This document shows, in pieces, positions 58,750 through 64,000 of a DNA stretch of 64,000 bases. The DNA lies in contig NC_053147.1 of NCBI RefSeq assembly GCF_016808335.1, positions 18,834,913-18,898,912 of the forward strand. The letters are read 5' to 3'. The position numbers and the translations under genes were made by a program. How positions within the stretch are numbered: position 1 is the stretch's first letter; every line of letters begins with the position of its first letter. The notes beneath the pieces were generated by a model. The model was given only the letters and a program-made list of their open reading frames with translations, did no database searches and was not told the origin of the DNA. The DNA is from Panicum virgatum (taxonomy: Eukaryota; Streptophyta; Magnoliopsida; Poales; Poaceae).

Positions 58750-60189
58750 TCATTTGGCGAGCTTCAAATCGCTCAAGAATTCTTCAAACGCCACCCGCGA
58801 CGGCCCGCCATCTGCCAGCGCCTCTGCCGCCTTCTCCTTCGCCAATGCCAGCCTCTCCCTGAGCTTCTCCCCTTCCTCGGATTCCATCACCAGCCACACC
58901 TTCTTCTCCACCTCCTCCGCCGTTACCATCTCCTCGTCGTACCCGTCCACCACCACCCCGGCCTTCATCTCGTCCACCACGAACACCTTGTTCAGCCTCT
59001 GCTCCGCGTACAGCGGCCAGCACAGCATCGGCACCCCGGCCGACGCCGCATCCAGCACCGAGTTCCACCCGCAGTGCGTCACGAACGCGCCGGTGGCCGC
59101 GTGCCGCAGCACCTCCACCTGTGGCGCCCACATCTTCACCACCATCCCCCTGCCCTTCGTCCGCTCCAGAAACCCCTCCGGGAGCAGCGCGTCCAGGTCC
59201 GGCTCCGGATGCGAGAGGAAGAACTTGGTCGGGTCATCGGGCGGACTCCGCACCATCCACAGGAAGCGGTGCCCGGAGCTCTCCAGCCCGCGCGCGATCT
59301 CCTTCAGCTGCGCCGCCGAGACGGCGCCCAGGCTGCCGAAGCAGAGGAACACCACGCTGCGCTCCGGCTGCGTGTCCAGCCACGCCAGGCACGCGTGCCG
59401 CTCCACTTCCGCCGCCGCGTCCTGGCCCTTGACGATCAGCGGCCCGATGGGGTACACCGGCGGCGTGGGGCGGCCGGGGACGCAGACGCCGTCCCTGAGC
59501 GAGCGCACGGTCCGCGCCTCCAGCCACTCGTAGGTGTTGATCAGCACGCCCCGAGCCTCGGGGATGCGGCCGTAGTGGCCGACCCGCCCGGCGCAGGTCC
59601 GATCCGCGCGGTCGAGAACCGTGTGCGGCATGTCCGACGCCGGGATCGGCGGGACGCCGGGGAAGCGAAGGAGCGCCTTGCCCATGTCCTTGAAGCTAGC
59701 GCCGCCGTCCGTCTCGGCGAAGTAGTGGGGGAGGTGGAGGAACGCGGCGAGGTCGCCGGCGCAGGAGGTGTAGTAGAAGTAGGCCGGGACGCCGATGGAT
59801 GCGGCCGTGTCGAGCGCGTCGACGCAGAAGAGGTCGAGCACGAGCGCGGCGACGGAGGGGAGGGAGCGGAGGAAGGCGGCGAGGGCGGGCGCCGTGAGGC
59901 GGAGCGCGTCGAGCATCTGGAGGAAGGGGTCCGGGTCCGGGGCGGGGTAGTCCGGCGGCGGGAGGTGGTGGAAGGAGACGGAGGGGTTGGCGGCGGCGAG
60001 CTCCGCGACGGCGGAGGCGGAGGAGGCGAAGAAGTCGGCGGTGGAGGCCGGCGTGGTCGGGACGGCGATGACGGCGGCGAGGCCGCGGCGGAGGAGCAGC
60101 TTGGCGAGCTCCACCATCGGGATCAGGTGGCCCACGCCGAGGCAGCTGTGCAGCACCACGGTCGGGGTGGGATTGGGATTGGGCTCCAT
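58750..60189 (-). CDS. UDP-glycosyltransferase, UGT88-like, intact
   Basis: A single-exon gene of 479 residues on the minus strand. Start at 60189 (MEPNPNPTPTVVLHSCLGVG) fits the family; an ATG at 60297 would add 36 unlikely residues. The [19 protein letters not shown] segment carries the catalytic-type histidine. [18 protein letters not shown] and [20 protein letters not shown] match the neighbour. The donor box starts at W354 ([30 protein letters not shown]) and ends WPLYAEQ at about 397. It shares the general layout of the 56759 gene but differs widely, so the pair is an old duplication, not a recent tandem copy. Substrate unknown; a phenolic or flavonoid acceptor is plausible from the family. 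Confidence 0.93.
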   Translation of the reverse strand: MEPNPNPTPTVVLHSCLGVGHLIPMVELAKLLLRRGLAAVIAVPTTPASTADFFASSASAVAELAAANPSVSFHHLPPPDYPAPDPDPFLQMLDALRLTAPALAAFLRSLPSVAALVLDLFCVDALDTAASIGVPAYFYYTSCAGDLAAFLHLPHYFAETDGGASFKDMGKALLRFPGVPPIPASDMPHTVLDRADRTCAGRVGHYGRIPEARGVLINTYEWLEARTVRSLRDGVCVPGRPTPPVYPIGPLIVKGQDAAAEVERHACLAWLDTQPERSVVFLCFGSLGAVSAAQLKEIARGLESSGHRFLWMVRSPPDDPTKFFLSHPEPDLDALLPEGFLERTKGRGMVVKMWAPQVEVLRHAATGAFVTHCGWNSVLDAASAGVPMLCWPLYAEQRLNKVFVVDEMKAGVVVDGYDEEMVTAEEVEKKVWLVMESEEGEKLRERLALAKEKAAEALADGGPSRVAFEEFLSDLKLAK

Positions 60190-61322
60190 CGGCGCCGGCG
60201 ATTTGGACGAGCCGATGAGATGAAGTGGTGAACTCTGAACTCTCTTGTGAGGTGCGAGTGGTGGTCTAGTGGCCACTGGCCAGTGGCCAGTGGGCAACTC
60301 TTTCTTTCTTTCTTTCTTTCTTTCTTCTTCTTTTTTTTATAAATTCTTTCTTCTTCTTTATTGAGTTTTTTTTTAGAAAATCTTCTTTATTGAGTGAGAG
60401 AAGGTCCAGCGACTGTGCTAATTTGGGCCGTGAAGGAGCACTTTTAGTGAATCATGGGCTATAGTGAGGCTGAGCACAAGCCCACAAAACATGATCAGTG
60501 CTTTTGCTGAAGACATCAGGAAGTATCGGACGCTCCCCTATGGGCCCACATGCTGTAACCGGACCCGAAATGATCATCATCCATTTCAATTTGTTGTTGC
60601 TGTTGTCTCAGTCCGTTCTCACTCAGCCCACGGCTTGGTTCTCAGCCCAGCTGCTTTATAAAAAAAAGCCCATCTGCTTTTCCGGTCAGAACAGTTCCAT
60701 CCTCAAATCTCGTTTAACGGTTCATAGGTCGTCTCCCTATCGAAGCTCCCGATTCACTCTCTCTCTCTCCGTCTCTCCCTCTTTCTGAGGAGAGGAGAAC
60801 AACAAGCTTGTCGTATTGCTCGAGTAAGATCCATGGTTGGAAGCATGCTGGTAAGATCCATGGGGCTCCGGTCCTGCTACTTAGACCCCCTTCATCAACC
60901 ACTTTACACCGCCCTCTCTCTTTGAGTCTTTGATCTGCAATCTAAGAACAATGAGCACTCAGCCGAGCAGCGAGAGATCGAGACAGCAGCAGAAGCTTTT
61001 TAGAGCGAGGCAGCGAGCCATGGCGTTAGAGATGACAACCTCAACGAGGAGTGTATGATGTTACAAGAAGTTACTCGACTTATTGCGGTACATTTTAACA
61101 GATGTTGCAACAACAATTTGTTTGTATTTGTTGAAGATACTTTCTAAATGTTGCACAAGTGTTTTGTAGATATTATGGTAGCTTTACCTGGTTACAATAT
61201 TTTTCTTAATGTTGCAGTGATTTGGATGGATCGAATTATGATCTTACGATGGAGAAATCTCTTGTTTTGATCTGAGATTTTGATATTATTTTTTGCATCA
61301 AGATTGGTTCGAGGGTCAAGTT
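60190..61322. other. Upstream region of the minus-strand UGT
   Basis: Contains a TTTC microsatellite (60300-60326) and pyrimidine-rich sequence. Open frames at 60464-60788 lack motifs. A stretch at 60640-60900 with CTTTATAAAAAAAAGCCC and CTCTCTCTCTCC could be an unrecognised plus-strand promoter and leader, but no coding region follows. Confidence 0.4.
60300..60326. repeat. TTTC microsatellite
   Basis: Six or so TTTC units, about 110 bp upstream of the minus-strand UGT start codon. Confidence 0.9.
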
Positions 61323-62232
61323 CACTACTACATAAAAGGATCTTTGATCTAGCACATTAATCCCGGCTACTGTTGGACCCAGGACCAATGATAACTTTAG
61401 TCCCGAATCCCATAGCTAAAAGGAAACAAGGGTTTTCTTTTATCCCGTGTGGTGCCTGCATTCGGGACTAAAGATCCCTTTTACATATAGTCCCAGTCCC
61501 AGGTGGTGCCTCCACCCGGAACAAATGCATATGCATGTTCTGGCTCAGTGATTTTCTTCGAAGTCTCGAGAAGCTCTCCCTCTCTTTGTATTTATCTTTT
61601 GTCAATCTCTGAGCTCTGTCTCTCCCCTCAATTCCTCTCTCTCATCTTTTCTCTCAGGCTGGGAGTAGGAGATCGAAGTGCTCGAGCCCGGGGAGGCGCG
61701 GGCGGGAGGAGGCCGGGGGCCGCCAGCGTAGGCGGGGCGCCGCCGCCGGCTGCCGCGCGTCCAGACTGAGGGCCACCAGCACGGGAGGAGCAGGCCGGGC
61801 AACGCCTCCGGCCGCCGCGCGTCCAGGACGGGGGCCACCGGCGTGGGTGGGGCGCCTCCGCCGGCTACTGCGCGTCCAGACTGGGGGCCACCGGCGCGGG
61901 AGGAGCGAGCCGAGCGACACCTTCGGCCGCCGCGCGTCCAGGCCGGGGGCCGCCGGTGCGAGCGGAGTGGGTCGGACGCTGCCACCGACCGGTACAGGCA
62001 GAGCAGGTAGCGCCGCCGCGTGGGTGGGAGCGGCTCGGTCAGGCCCCAGCACGGGCGGCCTCGGGCGCGACCGGCCGGTAGCATGACACGGAACTAAAAC
62101 TACTCTTTGGTCCTGGTTGCCACAGTCAGGACTAAAGATCTTTATTTTTTGTCCCGAATTGGGGATCCCGGTTGAGAAATCGGGATAAAAGAGGTTTTCT
62201 AACTGAGACTATTGAACTGTTCTGTAGTAGTG
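61323..62232. mobile_element. CACTA-like non-autonomous element
   Basis: 910 bp with ends CACTACTACATAAAAGGA and GTTCTGTAGTAGTG (inverted CACTACTACAGAAC), flanked by the 3-bp duplication GTT (61320-61322 and 62233-62235). Subterminal CGGGACTAAAGAT- and TTTAGTCCCG-type repeats are typical of grass CACTA derivatives. The centre (61670-62080) is very GC-rich and repetitive (CCGCGCGTCCAG recurs) with no transposase. Confidence 0.85.
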
Positions 62233-62312
62233 GTTACATTGATGTTCTTAACTAATAGAAATTTGCTCCGTAGTGGTTACATTGATGTTCTTAACTAATA
62301 CAAATTTGCTCC
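62227..62312. repeat. 43-bp tandem duplication at the CACTA right end
   Basis: Two copies (62227-62269, 62270-62312) of a unit starting GTAGTGGTTACATTGATG and ending ATTTGCTCC, with one difference. The unit includes the last six bases of the CACTA element. Confidence 0.85.
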
Positions 62313-62419
62313 GTCATGTTACATATAGTAGTATGCAAAGATGTTGGGGTAGAATTTTTTTTATATTAACTATGCTTCCCTTATCTGGTGGTATAGGCGC
62401 CTATGCTTCACTTATATTA

Positions 62420-62763
62420 GGGGCTGTTTAGTTCCATACACAAAAATTTTTGGATGTCACGTCGCTAGTTTGACCGGATGTCGGGATGGTTTTTCGGACA
62501 CTAATTAAAAAACTAATTTCAGAACTCACTTGGAAACCACGAGACGAATCTTTTGAGGCCTTTGACCGCATCATTAGCACATGTGGGTTACTGTAGCACT
62601 TATGGCTAATCATGCCCTAATTAGGCTCAAAAGATTCGTCTCGCCGTGTACATCCAAACTGTGTAATTAGTTTTGTTATTTAATTACATTTAGCGCTTCA
62701 TACATGTGTTTAAAGGGGAGGTGAAAATTTTTGGGTGAAAATTTTTGGGAACTAAACGGCCCC
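62420..62763. mobile_element. Tourist-like MITE, second copy
   Basis: 344 bp, ends GGGGCTGTTTAGTTCC and GGGAACTAAACGGCCCC, nearly the same as 10018-10362. Flanks are TTA on the left and TAA on the right, so the target duplication is not clear-cut. Confidence 0.75.
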
Positions 62764-63253
62764 TAATATTAGGCACTACCAACATCTTAAGGGTGGGAGA
62801 GCATCCACATCTGTCTCAATTGTATCCAAAGATGTGGCAGATCACAGATCGACGATCTCATTTAAAAAAAATTAAGCAAAAAATCATACATCATTCTGTT
62901 AATTTAGAAAAACTTAGCTAAAACCACAATAAACTATCTAGCTGAACTAGGTTTTAACCAACATACATCCTATCACAAGGGCGCATTTCGTGGCATAACC
63001 ACATATAACAACACCTCGTCTTAGCCCATCGATGAGGTAAGTAACACAAGTACACAACCACGTGCACCCGCTCTATCCTCGTATAACAACATATTACAAC
63101 AAGGTTTCAAGCTGCACCATATCATCACCTTGAGCTTGGTAGTTGCAATTACCTTTGAGACTTCAATAAGCGACGTCTACTAGTAGAACGTGACGTCGAA
63201 GATGCCACCATCGCCTTCCAGTAAAACCGGAGCATGATTTTCGCCTAGAGATA
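62764..63253. other. Spacer, nothing recognised
   Basis: AT-rich sequence between two MITEs. No open frame with homology, RNA gene or repeat was identified. Confidence 0.5.
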
Positions 63254-63487
63254 CTCCCTCCGTTCTAAATTATAGATCGTTTGACTTTTTCAACCTCAAG
63301 TTTGATCACTCGTCTTATTAAAAAATTTATGCAAAACATCACTTTTTTGTTGTGGATTGCTTTATCAATCCAAGTTCTTCAAGAGTGACTTAAATTTGAC
63401 TATATTTGTATAAATTTTTTGAATAAGACGAGTGGTCAAATTTGATGTCAAAAAAATCAAACGACCTATAAATTGGAACGGATGGAG
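63254..63487. mobile_element. Stowaway MITE
   Basis: 234 bp with ends CTCCCTCCGTTCTAAATTATAG and ACGGATGGAG, flanked by TA on both sides (63252-63253, 63488-63489), as expected for Tc1/mariner-type Stowaway elements. The two arms could fold into a hairpin over most of their length. Confidence 0.9.
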
Positions 63488-64000
63488 TATCTCATAATTG
63501 AGTATGATGACACCTGCAAGAGGCTCAGTGGCGTCGAGGACGTCGCTGTCCACACTGACAAGAAGTCGTGCATTGCTTTCGTTTGGAGTTCCCTAGCAAT
63601 AAGACCAATCTCAGTGTACAATTTTACAGTGCAGTTATCAAAATTGAGAACTAAGTGAATAATTGGAGATGAAACTCCTTTTATCTACGAAGTTCCTTTC
63701 TTTTCTCTCCTTACTGTGTTAAAAAAATACCGATAATGTGTTATAGAATTTAATATTATAAAATCAACTTTGGTATATAAATCTTTTTTTATGGTGCTAA
63801 CCTAGACATGTCATGAGATGCTACCTTAGCGTCAAATGCTCCAACGATTTAGTTCACTCAGATTTTGTAACGACAGGACCCGCAAGGAATAAAATAGATT
63901 TGCCCCTCTTCAATGTTTCAATGTGCTTGTGAGCTTGAGGCGCTGAGCAAAGCAGCACGTAAAGCGAGAAAGAAAAGAAACCCGGCCCTGTTTGATTTCC
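63488..64000. other. Right edge of window, no gene; possible MITE start
   Basis: No supported gene. The last 17 bases (GGCCCTGTTTGATTTCC, 63984-64000) look like the start of a further MITE of the GGCCCTGTTT type cut by the window edge. Confidence 0.4.

Noticed and set aside
59074..60231. Plus-strand frame of 385 codons over the minus-strand UGT
   Set aside because: Composition shadow of the UGT; the minus strand has all family motifs.
1..64000. tRNA, rRNA and known small RNA genes
   Set aside because: No cloverleaf with A and B boxes or rRNA segment was recognised by eye. The tRNA-like strings found are primer-binding sites of retroelements. A covariance-model scan would settle this.

Overview
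This window is plant nuclear DNA, almost certainly from a grass (Poaceae), probably a panicoid or another grass close to the rice lineage. The evidence is a GC-rich first exon followed by AT-rich introns with GT-AG junctions, grass-type MITEs, and nested LTR retrotransposons. There is no operon, CRISPR array or other prokaryotic feature. About three quarters of the window is transposable element.

The host genes are few. A complete 14-exon respiratory burst NADPH oxidase gene (RBOH) lies at 8368-20537 and encodes about 963 residues. It is followed by a small cluster of family-1 UDP-glycosyltransferases that look like UGT88: a multiply broken copy at 32799-37230, a 16-codon remnant at 38888, an intact plus-strand gene at 56759-58174, and an intact minus-strand gene at 58750-60189 that converges on it. 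From memory, rice chromosome 1 carries the same order (an RBOH gene, OsRbohA, beside a UGT cluster), so this is probably a syntenic block expanded by transposons.

Layout. 361-4193 is a large solo LTR. 5001-8019 is a Mutator-like (MULE) element with 315-348 bp terminal inverted repeats, a core-deleted transposase and a spliced antisense GRF-zinc-finger gene; it ends only about 350 bp upstream of the RBOH start codon. RBOH intron 4 (6.2 kb) holds a short-LTR retroelement that itself holds a hAT-like element. 21867-27147 is a Ty3/gypsy chromovirus. 28329-32569 is a small hAT-like element split by a second solo LTR. 33892-36956 is a 3 kb LTR-like insertion splitting a UGT. 38936-56423 is a nest: a decayed Copia element, with a TAT-type gypsy inside it (40550-54113), and a third solo LTR inside that element's reverse transcriptase (44168-47560). 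After the UGT pair come a CACTA-like element, a Tourist-like MITE and a Stowaway MITE.

As to function, RBOH makes extracellular superoxide at the plasma membrane under calcium control, and the UGTs glucosylate small phenolic molecules. Nothing in the sequence shows that they work in one pathway. The least ordinary signals are the antisense genes carried inside transposons (a GRF zinc-finger membrane protein in the MULE, and gypsy-type antisense ORFs in the TAT element), a conserved micro-ORF shared by the three solo LTRs, and inverted arrays of a 15-bp palindrome-like motif in the UGT insertion. Intron-exon boundaries, target duplications and lesions were read by eye; no alignment or search was run.
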